Shown here: in pieces, positions 19,437 to 28,990 of the stretch
How the letters are laid out: each line of letters opens with the position of its first letter
How positions within the stretch are numbered: the stretch's first letter is position 1
Source: Symsagittifera roscoffensis
Taxonomy: Eukaryota > Xenacoelomorpha > Acoela > Convolutidae
Length of the DNA stretch: 64,000 nt
Direction: 5' to 3'
Assembly: GCF_963678635.1 (NCBI RefSeq)
Contig: NW_026971559.1
Coordinates: forward strand, 40,456-104,455
Translations under genes and position numbers: made by a program
Notes under the pieces: generated by a model
The model's input: only the letters and a program-made list of their open reading frames with translations
What the model was told of the DNA's origin: nothing
Databases searched by the model: none

Positions 19437-19937
19437 TTACAAATCAAAGAGCTGTCGAGCAGCTGAGTTCTCAAAATTTTGCAAGTTCTCAATGGAGCGC
19501 AAAGCTGGTCTTGGCTCCATCACTGTTGGTTGTGTTGGTGGTTCGCTGACTGGAGTTCTTGGCTCAGAGAACCCCTCATCCTCTTCGATGGTAATTGGGT
19601 TGTCCACAGATCCCTCTTCCCAAGGAAAGAGGAAATCGTCGAATGGTTGAGCCACATATCTAGAGTTAGGAATTTCGGGGTAGTTCATTCCCACATGCTC
19701 AGCCACTTCCTCCATCATTTGCATTTCTCCAAGTTGATTCTCTGTAGGGGGTACTTGCGTTATATGATGTTCATTGAAATCCCTGCGCATCACCTCCACC
19801 ATATGACATACTTGGATTGGGATGTCCATTCGTGCCAGAAAAACTCCACAAACTGTTTCTCGCACTTGGATTTGTACTAAATCAGCCAAAAATTCCACCG
19901 AGAACATAAGGTTGTTGTTTTGTACTGAGAAGATCAT
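19437..19937 (-). CDS. Acidic protein family, intact copy (166 residues)
   Basis: The ATG at 19935-19937 gives MIFSVQNNNL; the frame extends three codons to a TTG. Residues 1-60 are mixed helix/strand (EVMRRDFNEHH). Residues 95-125 are acidic and contain PITIEEDEG (114-122), which fits a SUMO-interaction motif: a hydrophobic I-T-I core followed by acids. A proline-rich linker (RTPVSEPPTQP) leads to a conserved basic-amphipathic tail (RPALRSIENL to ARQLFDL). The tail is the only part still readable in the distant copy at 48382, so it is probably the functional end. It differs from the 24708 copy by two residues. An adaptor-like, probably nuclear protein is a guess; no enzyme motif is visible. 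Confidence 0.7.
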   Translation of the reverse strand: MIFSVQNNNLMFSVEFLADLVQIQVRETVCGVFLARMDIPIQVCHMVEVMRRDFNEHHITQVPPTENQLGEMQMMEEVAEHVGMNYPEIPNSRYVAQPFDDFLFPWEEGSVDNPITIEEDEGFSEPRTPVSEPPTQPTVMEPRPALRSIENLQNFENSAARQLFDL

Positions 19938-20480
19938 TTTGAGCAATAAGTTGAGTTAATGAGTAAAAACAAGAGTAAAAACATGATATGTAATGAAGAA
20001 GCTTGAAAAACCCGAAATCGTCTGATTGGCGGATCAAAATCTGTAATTGATTTCTTGATTTGTAAAAATAAGTTTTCTTTGATAAGCTTCTAGCCCTTGA
20101 TTCAACTGTGAGCTGCTCCACCTACCTCTAGAACACAACTTTTATTTCTTCCCTTTTTAGGGTTCAAAAAAAATTTTGCTCTATGTCTCCCGAATTTTTA
20201 AGTAATTATAGTAACTTTTTTCCAATCTTGCGCTTACAACACTGTGAATAGAATCAAAAAAAATAATACAACTTGGTCGTTTCTATCTTTTTGTTCCATT
20301 TTTTTTTTCACTTTTAAGGGAGCTTACTCTGTGACTGGTATATTGAGTACGGAGATAAATCAAGCTAATCCATAAATTGTTGATCATTTGGTGAAAAATG
20401 GTGTGATGATAGATTTCAATTTTTACCCTGTAATTGGACTTAAAATGATTATTCTTTTGTAGTGAGGATTTATTTTTGTG
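19938..20480 (-). promoter_or_regulatory. Upstream region of the intact acidic gene
   Basis: An inverted CCAAT box (TCTGATTGGCGG, 20021-20032; GCCAATCAGA on the coding strand) lies about 90 bp before the ATG, a usual NF-Y distance. The rest, to 20480, is shared with 25209-25748 and, diverged, with 29560-30060, 37780-38170 and 46200-46680. A minus-strand frame at 19882-20121 starts at GTG and is not called. Confidence 0.45.
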
Positions 20481-20685
20481 TTAGCTATGAAATACCTCAC
20501 CAAACTTTACTATCTGTTTTTCTGAATTTTTTGATTTTAGAGCATTAAAGCGTTTCTCTTGCTCTGATTTAGCAAATTCATCGGACATTTGCTCAGAAGA
20601 TGAGTAAAAATCTAAAGAATGAATTAATTTGAAAAGGTAACGTAAAACTGATTTGACACAAAATTGACTTCTACAATAATTTGCT
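20481..20685 (-). pseudogene. 15222-type protein, C-terminal fragment
   Basis: Stop at 20481; open for 68 codons up to the junction at 20685. Reading ANYCRSQFCVKSV, then DFYSSSEQMSDEFAK, then SEKQIVKFGEVF, it aligns with the end of the 15222 protein in spacing and in several residues. The N-terminal half and the promoter are missing. At 20685/20686 it joins the middle of a 15970-type gene on the opposite strand. Confidence 0.5.
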
Positions 20686-20922
20686 AACCCAAGACTATTG
20701 TGTCGCTGACACTTAAGTTACTATTCCATGAGCAATTTTACCGTCCATTCGTTTATAATCAATTCAATTCTCGATCAGTTTTCACAGCGATTGAGTAAAC
20801 AACATTTTAGATACCAAAACACTGGTTACTTTTACATCACATTGCCAATTTCATTTATCAAACTGCGATGTTGTTAATCAAACTGCGATGTTGATAATCG
20901 GGCTGTTCGCAAAAATTTGCAA
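20686..20922 (+). pseudogene. 15970-type gene, internal fragment
   Basis: Starts at the TQDYCV-equivalent codons (ACCCAAGACTATTGTGTCGC against ACCCAAGATTATTGCGTCTC at 16077) and continues with stops. It includes a duplicated AATCAAACTGCGATGTTG. It ends abruptly at 20922, where it is fused to an acidic-gene copy on the other strand. Confidence 0.6.
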
Positions 20923-21241
20923 AAAAAGGAAAGAGGAAGTCGTTGACTGGTTGAACAACAAACCTTGAGTCAGGAATCTCGGGGTAGTTCATTCCCTCAT
21001 GCTCAGACACTTCCTCCATCGTTTGCATGGTTCCAAGTTGGTTCTCTGTGATGGGATTTTGCATCATATGATGCTCGCTGAAATCCCTTCGCATCACTTC
21101 GAGCATGTGCCAGACTTGGATTGGGATGTCCATTCGAGCCAGAAAAACTCCAGAGACTGTTTCTCGCTCTTGGATTTGTACTAGATCAGGTGAAAATTCT
21201 ACAGAGTACATAAGGTTGTTGTTTTGCACTGAGAAGATCAT
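20858..21241 (-). pseudogene. Acidic protein family, chimeric truncated copy
   Basis: The ATG at 21241 gives MIFSVQNNNLMYSVEF and, unlike copies 1 and 3, lacks the extra base, so the N-terminal half is in frame. At about 20922 the acidic segment and conserved tail are replaced by antisense 15970-type sequence (the frame ends LINNIAV). The result is a 127-residue chimera that lacks the SIM-like motif and the tail. Confidence 0.6.
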
Positions 21242-21624
21242 TTTGAGCAATAAGATGACTAAAAAAGCAAAAACAAGAAAGAACTGAGAGAAGGGGGAAC
21301 TTTACAAAAAATAAGTTGAAATCAGTGTGTTTAGAGCTGAGAGAGGAGGTAGTGGACGGTGGTTTAGTTGAAAATGAAATGAGTTTTAGTTAGGAGTGAG
21401 GGGTATCTTCAACTGGAATGTGTAGGTTCAACCTATCAGAGTCGATTTTTCTAATTTGGATTGTAGCTAGGTCCAATCACATTTCAGTTTCCTTTTAAGG
21501 ATTTCTTATAGAAAACTCGGGTCCAATCGGAAACAAAGCTCCATTGTACACCTTGTCGTTTCCAATCACAAAAATGTTCATTTTTGTTCAAGTTGTCGTA
21601 TCCAATCAGACAATGATTTACCTT

Positions 21625-21763
21625 TCAAGGACTTAAGTCTTCCAAATAAGTAAAAATATACACAAAAGCAATTGCAAAAATAAATGACCAAAAGTTGTTT
21701 GAAGTAAAAATAAGAAATATTTTACATAAGTAACAAAAGAAGTAAAATAAATAAAAGTAGCAT
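21625..21763 (-). pseudogene. 46-residue membrane protein, copy 2 (broken)
   Basis: Same as 18268-18408, but the region TATTGCCCATATAAG is reduced to TATTTTACATAAG, a net loss of two bases. The ATG frame now stops after about 12 codons (MLLLFILLLLLLM). The downstream hydrophobic part remains readable in another frame. Confidence 0.7.
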
Positions 21764-21917
21764 CTCCACTCAGACTCTTGGATCAGCTTTTTTGGAAAGG
21801 ATTCGAAAAGTTCAAAACTCAAAGTATGAGACTGACTTGTTGAAAATTGTTGATTGTTTTATTGATGGTTATGCTGCCGTAAATAGTGAGCGTATCAATT
21901 TTTCTTTTAATAATTGA
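21760..21917 (+). pseudogene. C-terminal module of the 15970 protein, copy 2
   Basis: STQTLGSAFLERIRKVQ... module with the same stop context, nearly identical to 18404-18562. Confidence 0.55.
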
Positions 21918-22780
21918 ATAATATTTGTTTATGAAAATCTTGTCAAAATTGTTTTTATTTAAAATCAAAAGTTTTCTCAACGAATAAATTTGTAATTTTC
22001 AACACGTGTGCAAAAATTAACTCAAAGTTTTTTCGCAAGATGCAAATTTTGGTTTGATTTTTTCAACACGTTTGCAAAAATTTAATTAAACTTTTTTACA
22101 AAATTCAATAACTGTTTTGGTTTTTTCAACAAGTGTGCAAAAATGTTCAACAAATTTTTGTTTTAGATGTAAGTTTTTTCGTGGTTTTTTTGAAAACAAA
22201 TGCAAAAATCTAACTTCTTTTTTCTTATGCATATGCAAAAATTGCAAAATTTTATTGTAAAAAACTTGTTAAATTAATGCTAAAACCTTTTCATAATTGC
22301 TGATTTTGAGTGCTATTCCCTATCTTAATACATTGTTTTTCCAATATTTTTGATCAATATACATGCAAAAAAGAGATTCATCTTATGATCAAAATTAAAG
22401 CAAAGATTTTCATTTACTTTAATTATTAACAGTGCAAGAAAATCCTCTTTCAGTTTTCTTTAAAATGCGAAAATATTTAATGAAATTTTTTTTTAATTTT
22501 CGAGATTTTCTTTGATTTTTTTAAGTGTGCAAAACAATTATGAAAAATTTTGGATGGTGCAAAAATTAATGTAAAGTTTTTAACATGCTTGCAAAAATTG
22601 GTTTAATTTTTTTGCCATCTTTCTAACAAAATTCTATAAAAGTACTTACCAGATGCATAATTAGTTTCGTTTTTAACAAAGTTTTACCATTGAAATTTCC
22701 TAATAAACTTTTCTATGATCTCTTGAAAATAAGTTTACTAGATGCAAAAAAAAAACATTAAATTACAGAACAAAAGATAA
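21918..22780. repeat. TGCAAAAA-motif spacer, unit 2
   Basis: Near-identical to 18563-19380, with the same motif order (GTGTGCAAAAAT near 22005, ATGCAAATTTT near 22039, and so on). No gene. Confidence 0.7.
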
Positions 22781-22792
22781 TAACCAATTTAT

Positions 22793-23276
22793 TTACAAAT
22801 CAAAGAGCTGTCGAGCAGCTGAAGAATTTTTGAAGTTCTCAATGGAGCGCAAAGCTGGTCTTGCCTCCATCTCTGGTGGTTCGCTGACTGGAGTTCTTCG
22901 CTCAGAGAACCCCTCATCCTCTTCGATGGTAATTGGGTTGTCCACAGATCCCTCTTCCCAAGGAAAGAGGAAGTCGTTGACTGGTTGAACAACAAACCTT
23001 GAGTCAGGAATCTCGGGGTAGTTCATTCCCTCATGCTCAGACACTTCCTCCATCGTTTGCATGGTTCCAAGTTGGTTCTCTGTGATGGGATTTTGCATCA
23101 TATGATGCTCGCTGAAATCCCTTCGCATCACTTCGACCATGTGCCAGACTTGGATTGGGATGTCCATTCGAGCCAGAAAAACTCCAGAGACTGTTTCTCG
23201 CTCTTGGATTTGTACTTAGATCAGGTGAAAATTCTACAGAGTACATAAGGTTGTTGTTTTGCACTGAGAAGATCAT
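22793..23276 (-). pseudogene. Acidic protein family, copy 3 (frameshifted)
   Basis: Carries the same extra base as copy 1 (TGTACTTAGATC near 23216) and the same 124-residue inner ATG frame from 23167; that product differs from copy 1 by one residue. A shared lesion means the units were duplicated after the frameshift. Confidence 0.65.
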
Positions 23277-23659
23277 TTTGAGCAATAAGATGACTAAAAA
23301 AGCAAAAACAAGAAAGAACTGAGAGAAGGGGGAACCTTACAAAAAATAAGTTGAAATCAGGGTGTTTAGAGCTGAGAGAGGAGGTAGTGGACGGTGGTTT
23401 AGTTGAAAATGAAATGACTTTTAGTTAGGAGTGAGGGGTATCTTCAACTGGAATGTCTAGGTTCAACCTATCAGAATCGATTTTCCTAATTTGGATTGTA
23501 GCTAGGTCCAATCACATTTCAGTTTCCTTTTAAGGATTTCTTATAGAAAACTCGGGTCCAATCGGAAACAAAGCTCCATTGTACACCTTGTCGTTTCCAA
23601 TCACAAAAATGTTCATTTTTGTTCAAGTTGTCGTATCCAATCAGACAATGATTTACCTT
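23277..23659. promoter_or_regulatory. Promoter region with four CCAAT boxes, copy 3
   Basis: Near-identical to 17885-18267, including all four CCAAT cores (the last at about 23636). Confidence 0.5.
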
Positions 23660-23800
23660 TCAAGGACTTAAGTCTTCCAAATAAGTAAAAATATACACAA
23701 AAGCAATTGCAAAAATAAATGACCAAAAGTTGTTTGAAGTAAAAATAAGAAATATTGCCCATATAAGTAACAAAAGAAGTAAAATAAATAAAAGTAGCAT
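23660..23800 (-). CDS. 46-residue hydrophobic membrane protein, copy 3 (intact)
   Basis: Same length and sequence frame as 18268-18408, with ATG at 23798-23800 and the uninterrupted TTGCCCATATAAG region. Two hydrophobic segments and an EDLSP tail. Two of three tandem copies keep the frame open. Confidence 0.6.
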   Translation of the reverse strand: MLLLFILLLLLLIWAIFLIFTSNNFWSFIFAIAFVYIFTYLEDLSP

Positions 23801-23954
23801 CTCCACTCAGACTCTTGGATCAGCTTTTTTGGAAAGGATTCGAAAAGTTCAAAACTCAAAGTATGAGACTGACTTGTTGAAAATTGTTGATTGTTTTATT
23901 GATGGTTATGCTGCCATAAATAGTGAGCGTATCAAGTTTTCTTTTAATAATTGA
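23797..23954 (+). pseudogene. C-terminal module of the 15970 protein, copy 3
   Basis: STQTLGSAFLERIRKVQ... module; two residues differ from copy 1 (an N-to-I and a V-to-I change). The upstream gene body is missing. Confidence 0.55.
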
Positions 23955-24706
23955 ATAATATTTGCTTATGAAAATCTTGTCCAAATTTTTTTTTTATTTA
24001 AAATCGAAAGTTTTCTCAACGAATAAATTTGTAATTTTCAACACGTTTGCAAAAATTTAATTAAACTTTTTTACAAAGTTCAATAACTGTTTTGGTTTTT
24101 TCAACAAGTGTGCAAAAATGTTCAACAAATTTTTGTTTTAGATGTAAGTTTTTTCGTGGTTTTTTTGAAAACAAATGCAAAAATCTAACTTTTTTTTTCT
24201 TATGCATATGCAAAAATTGCAAACTTTTGCTATTCCCTATCTTAATACATTGTTTTTCCAATATTTTTGATCAATATACTTGCAAAAAAGAGATTCTTCT
24301 TATGATCAAAATTAAAGCAAAGATTTTCATTTACTTTAATTATTAACAGTGCAAGAAAATCCTCTTTCAGTTTTCTTTAAAATGCGAAAATATTTAATGA
24401 AATTTTTTTTTAATTTTCGAGATTTTTTTTGATTTTTTTAAGTGTGCAAAACAATTATGAAAAATTTTGGATGGTGCAAAAATTAATAAAAAGTTTTTAA
24501 CATGCTTGCAAAAATTGGTTTAATTTTTTTGCCATCTTTCTAACAAAATTCTATAAAAGTACTTACCAGATGCATAATTAGTTTCGTTTTTAACAAAGTT
24601 TTACCATTGAAATTTCCTAATAAACTTTTCTATGATCTCTTGAAAATAAGTTTACTAGAGGCAAAGAAATTAAATTACAAAGCACAAGAAGACAGCAACC
24701 AATTCA
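23955..24706. repeat. TGCAAAAA-motif spacer, unit 3 (shortened)
   Basis: As 18563-19335, with a ~70-bp deletion near 24040 and another near 24225. No gene is called. Minus- and plus-strand frames of 66-84 codons here are not shared by the sister units. Confidence 0.6.
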
Positions 24707-24707
24707 T

Positions 24708-25208
24708 TTACAAATCAAAGAGCTGCCGAGCAGCTGAGTTCTCAAAATTTTGCAAGTTCTCAATGGAGCGCAAAGCTGGTCTTGGCTCCATCACTGTTGG
24801 TTGTGTTGGTGGTTCGCTGACTGGAGTTCTTGGCTCAGAGAACCCCTCATCCTCTTCGATGGTAATTGGGTTGTCCACAGAACCCTCTTCCCAAGGAAAG
24901 AGGAAATCGTCGAATGGTTGAGCCACATATCTAGAGTTAGGAATTTCGGGGTAGTTTATTCCCACATGTTCAGCCACTTCCTCCATCATTTGCATTTCTC
25001 CAAGTTGATTCTCTGTAGGGGGTACTTGCGTTATATGATGTTCATTGAAATCCCTGCGCATCACCTCCACCATATGCCATACTTGGATTGGGATGTCCAT
25101 TCGTGCCAGAAAAACTCCACAAACTGTTTCTCGCACTTGGATTTGTACTAAATCAGCCAAAAATTCTACCGAGAACATAAGGTTGTTGTTTTGTACTGAG
25201 AAGATCAT
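24708..25208 (-). CDS. Acidic protein family, second intact copy (166 residues)
   Basis: ATG at 25206-25208. Same layout as 19437-19937 with two substitutions (C to W at residue 44, M to I at 84). The PITIEEDEG segment and the RPALRSIEN...ARQLFDL tail are intact. Tryptophan at residue 44 also occurs in the type I copies, so the cysteine in the 19437 copy is the derived state. Confidence 0.7.
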   Translation of the reverse strand: MIFSVQNNNLMFSVEFLADLVQIQVRETVCGVFLARMDIPIQVWHMVEVMRRDFNEHHITQVPPTENQLGEMQMMEEVAEHVGINYPEIPNSRYVAQPFDDFLFPWEEGSVDNPITIEEDEGFSEPRTPVSEPPTQPTVMEPRPALRSIENLQNFENSAARQLFDL

Positions 25209-25748
25209 TTTGAGCAATAAGTTGAGTTAATGAGTAAAAACAAGAGTAAAAACATGATATGTAATGAAGAAGCTTGAAAAACCCGAAATCGTCTGATTGG
25301 TGGATCAAAATCTGTAATTGATTTCTTGATTTGTAAAAATAAGTTTTCTTTGATAAGCTTCTAGCCATTGATTCAACTGTGAGCTGCTCCACCTACCTCT
25401 AGAACACAACTTTTATTTCTTCCCTTTTTAGGGTTCAAAAAAAATTTTGCTCTATGTCTCCCGAATTTTTAAGTAATTATAGTAACTTTTTTCCAATCTT
25501 GCGCTTACAACACTGTGAATAGAATCAAAAAAAATAATACAACTTGGTCGTTTCTATCTTTTTGTTCCATTTTTTTTCACTTTTAAGGGAGCTTACTCTA
25601 TGACTGGTATATTGAGTACGGAGATAAATCAAGCTAATCCATAAATTGTTGATCATTTGATGAAAAAAGTGTAATGATAGATTTCAATTTTTACCCTGTA
25701 ATTGGACTTAAAATGATTATTCTTTTGTAGTGAGGATTTATTTTTGTG
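25209..25748 (-). promoter_or_regulatory. Upstream region of the second intact acidic gene
   Basis: Equivalent of 19938-20480, with inverted CCAAT box TCTGATTGGTGG at about 25292 (ACCAATCAGA on the coding strand, a perfect NF-Y core). Confidence 0.45.
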
Positions 25749-25953
25749 TTAGCTATGAAATACCTCACCAAACTTTACTATCTGTTTTTCTGAATTTTTT
25801 GATTTTAGAGCATTAAAGTGTTTCTCTTGCTCTGATTTAGCAAATTCATCGTACATTTGCTCAGAAGATGAGTAAAAATCTAAAGAATGAATTAATTTGA
25901 AAAGGTAACGTAAAACTGATTTGACACAAAATTGACTTCTACAATAATTTGCT
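25749..25953 (-). pseudogene. 15222-type C-terminal fragment, second copy
   Basis: Same truncated frame and the same junction with the 15970-type fragment as at 20481-20685. Confidence 0.5.
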
Positions 25954-26239
25954 AACCCAAGACTATTGTGTCGCTGACACTTAAGTTACTATTCCATGAG
26001 CAATTTTACCTTCCATTCGTTTATAATCAATTCAACTCTCGATCAGTTTTCACAGCGATTGAGTAAACAACATTTTAGATACCAAAACATTGGTTACTTT
26101 TACATCACATTGCCAATTTCATTTATCAAACTGCGATGTTGTTAATCAAACTGCGATGTTGATAATCGGGCTGTTCGCAAAAATTTGCAACAAAAAACGC
26201 CAAAAATTCAGAGAAAAAAACTTTTGTGGTGCAAAAAAA
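25954..26239 (+). pseudogene. 15970-type internal fragment, second copy
   Basis: As 20686-20922 but continuing to GTGGTGCAAAAAAAC. There it joins the start of the next partial duplication (ATTGAGTACGGAG recurs at 25611 and 26242). Confidence 0.55.
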
Positions 26240-26379
26240 CTATTGAGTACGGAGATAAATCAAGCTAATTCATAAATTGTTGATCATTTGATGAAAAAAG
26301 TGTGATGATAGATTTCAATTTTTACCCTGTAATTGGACTTAAAATGATTATTCTTTTGTAGTGAGGATTTATTTTTGTG

Positions 26380-26585
26380 TTAGCTATGAAATACCTCACC
26401 AAACTTTACTATCTGTTTTTCTGAATTTTTTGATTTTAGAGCATTAAAGCGTTTCTCTTGCTCTGATTTAGCAAATTCATCGGACATTTGCTCAGAATAT
26501 GAGTAAAAATCTAAAGAATGAATTAATTTGAAAAGGTAACGTAAAACTGATTTGACACAAAATTGACTTCTACAATCATTTGCTA
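26380..26585 (-). pseudogene. 15222-type C-terminal fragment, third copy
   Basis: Third copy of the truncated frame with the identical junction to the 15970-type piece, produced by a ~630-bp local duplication (26242-26860 repeats 25611-26230). Confidence 0.5.
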
Positions 26586-27004
26586 ACCCAAGACTATTGT
26601 GTCGCTGACACTTAAGTTACTATTCCATGAGCAATTTTACCTTCAATTCGTTTATAATCAATTCAACTCTCGATCAGTTTTCACATCGATTGAGTAAACA
26701 ACATTTTAGATACCAAAACATTGGTTACTTTTACATCACATTGCCAATTTCATTTATCAAACTGCGATGTTGTTAATCAAACTGCGATGTTGATAATCGG
26801 GCTGTTCGCAAAAATTTGCAACAAAAAACGCCAAAAACTCACAGAAAAAAGCTTTTGTGTTGCAAAAAAAACTCAAATATAATTATTCCTGTGTTAACAG
26901 AAACTGACAAATTTATAGACAAGTGTTGGTTGAAAAATTCTAGAAAAAGAACTCTAGAAGGACACACATCTCAAAAAATTAAACGTGAAACTTGTTGGCT
27001 ATAG
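26586..27004 (+). pseudogene. 15970-type internal fragment, longest decayed form
   Basis: Continues past the others to a stretch reading LTETDKFIDKCW and HTSQKIKRETCWL, which is also found at 31471-31662 and 47745-47900. That stretch has no match in the intact 15970 gene, so it may belong to an ancestral, longer version. It runs close to the right terminal repeat (27110). Confidence 0.5.
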
Positions 27005-27109
27005 ATTTTGATTGGTGATTGTGTCCATTTTTGTGTTAAAAAACGAAATCGAAACGAAATCTGTTTTATCTCAAATGTTTGCAAAATTGTTTGGAGAAAA
27101 ATTGTGGAA

Positions 27110-27895
27110 AAATTCAATTTTTTATTCAAAACTTTGTTGCTTTGTCTCAACATGATGCCAATAAAAATTCGGTCTGAACTCAATTTTAAAATCTATACAT
27201 TAAAGTATGTTTAAAACTAGATTAGAAGTAGCAATACATTAACCAAAATTATGAGATTTCTGCAATTTTTTTCTACAAAACTTGAAAATTTTGCAATTTT
27301 TTCCAAATACTTGAAGTTTTTGCAATTTTTTCCAAATACTTGAAATTTTTTATTTTTTTTCCAAATACTTGAAACTTTTGCTATTTTTTCTCAAAAATTT
27401 AACTTTTTTCGAAGTTTCAGTAGATTTCAGCTTTGCTTCAAGTAGATAGAAAGTAGATTATCAAATAATTTAGTTGGAATTATAGCTAATCTTATCGTGT
27501 TTTGAAGTTTTTTTGATAAAAATTCCATGTTTTTGCACAAAAACTCTTACCATTGACTTATCATGCACTAAAAAACTAAATACATAATCTTAATTCTACA
27601 ATCTACACGCAATTAACAATTAATTGTTCCCAATTAGACAACACGCGCCAAAAATTTTGCGAAAAAAATAATCATTTTCACACAAAAACCAAAAAAAAAT
27701 TACGTTTTTCTTACCATTATCTTACCATCACACAAACCATAAACCCTTACCATCGGTATTCCCTATCTTAATACAATGTAGACTCTATACCCAATCTTAA
27801 TACGTAGCATGGCAGACCCGAAGTCTATAACGTATCTTAATACATGAAGTCTGCCATGCCCCCCCCCCCCCACTTAACCTCCAACATCTACTACT
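27110..27895 (-). repeat. Right terminal inverted repeat
   Basis: Inverse of 9841-10600. It has the ~30-bp TTTCCAAATACTTGAA units (27280-27380), the AACAATTAATTGTT palindrome (about 27617), ATCTTAATAC motifs, the hairpin GCATGGCAGAC/GTCTGCCATGC (27807-27817 and 27849-27859), a C run (27859-27871), and the end ATCTACTACT at 27886-27895. Confidence 0.8.
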
Positions 27896-28990
27896 ATACT
27901 TGCTCCAATACTTTTTGAAAATGGCTAAATTTTTTTTTGGTTTTCGATAAAAAGAAGTTGCAGTTCTTCCAAGAGCTGGAAAAAATTCAACCTCCCTACC
28001 AAAAACAGATTTAACAAAAAATGCCAGACATGTCCACATAAAATGGGAATTATGGCTCAATTTTGATCAATCCTTGCGTATGAAGTATCAATCTAAAACA
28101 ACCAACCGTAATCTTTTGGAGCAAGGGAACAACTCGTGTAACTTCAACTTCTACAAATAAAACAGGAATTTTCACCTGTACTATCTGATAGTTCGGTTTT
28201 GATGGTATGAAAAAAGTTTTTAAAGCAGATTCTGAAGGACTTAAAATTTATGTACTGTCCTTTAGACAAAATGAGTGCATTTTTATGGTTGGAAATGAAA
28301 AAAATTCGATGCACTAAGAAATTTTTATTTTCCTCAGTTTTTTATTCTATATTATCGCTATATATCATCAGAGAATTTGTTCGTTTAATGTCGTAAAATT
28401 GTTTCTTATTGGCTCATTAGAACCAATCGCTGATTTTGCTGTAAATCATAAACGAAAAAATGATTTAATTTACCACTTTGATGTATTAACACTGACTTAT
28501 CCTCAGGTAAAAGAACCACTATCTTTTCTTTACTGATACATGAAATCCGTTAACTTCAGTTTTTTGCGCAGCTAGATGTTTTCAATTTTTGTCAATCATG
28601 GCTGTAACTATATCAAAAACCTGGGGTACAATCCTGGTTTAAATTGCATCGGTTCAATCCTTGTTTTATTTTCAAAATTTTCTCTTAAATCTTTGAAAAT
28701 AGTTCTTTTCTATTTGTTTTACTTGGTAACATTTCGGTACAATGGAAGGTAAAATTTTTCTAGAAAAACTGCTTCCCATTCAAAATAAAAACATTTTTGT
28801 TCCGATAGGAAAACTGTAAAACAACCAAGAAATTTTTTGCAGAATAATTGAAAGAAGAACTAGAAGCTAGACACTAGCTTGACAGTGAATCTATTATTAC
28901 TGATAGATAAAAAATTAAAAAAGAAAAGGATTTACGTTCAATCTATACTTTTCCTGTACACTTTTTTTTTTCAAAAAAGGTGCCCAGAAT
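27896..28990 (+). repeat. Repeat block R, right copy
   Basis: Inverse of 9681-9840 joined directly to the inverse of 1-936. Here the block is uninterrupted, which shows the ancestral arrangement. No gene; the 87-codon minus frame at 27797-28060 is not preserved at 9.7 kb. Confidence 0.75.

Larger units (their letters stand above)
17341..27004 (+). repeat. Large tandem amplification of the cassette
   Basis: Type I units (frameshifted acidic gene, CCAAT promoter, membrane gene, STQTLGS module, spacer) start near 17341, 20924 (truncated) and 22741. Type II units (intact acidic gene, promoter, truncated 15222-type and 15970-type pieces) lie at 19336-20923 and 24607-26239, with a partial third copy at 26240-27004. 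The offset between the first and third type I units is 5392 bp, and between the type II units about 5271 bp. Proteins encoded by equivalent copies differ by one or two residues, so the duplication is recent or gene conversion keeps the copies alike. Confidence 0.85.
9841..27895. mobile_element. ~18-kb element with terminal inverted repeats (Maverick/Polinton-like ends, unusual cargo)
   Basis: Inverted repeats of about 760-790 bp face each other at 9841-10600 and 27110-27895, and the ends read AGTAGTAGAT and ATCTACTACT. Length and AG...CT-type ends fit Maverick/Polinton elements as I know them. I find none of their core genes (polB, retroviral-type integrase, protease, packaging ATPase, capsid) inside. 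The interior carries six unfamiliar gene families and large tandem duplications. The flanks are themselves inverted copies of block R, so a simple 6-bp target duplication cannot be read off. Alternatives: a non-autonomous derivative that relies on polB copies such as those at 32-57 kb, or an assembly-scale inverted duplication rather than one transposed unit. Confidence 0.6.

Noticed and set aside
19336-19650. Plus-strand 104-codon frame opposite the acidic gene (also at 24607, and 17351 in type I units)
   Set aside because: It begins at TTG, and in the diverged copy near 48430 the plus frame has a stop while the minus frame stays open with conservative changes.
27797-28060. 87-codon minus frame spanning the terminal repeat and block R
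   Set aside because: It crosses the element boundary, and the inverted copy at 9.25-9.84 kb does not keep the frame.
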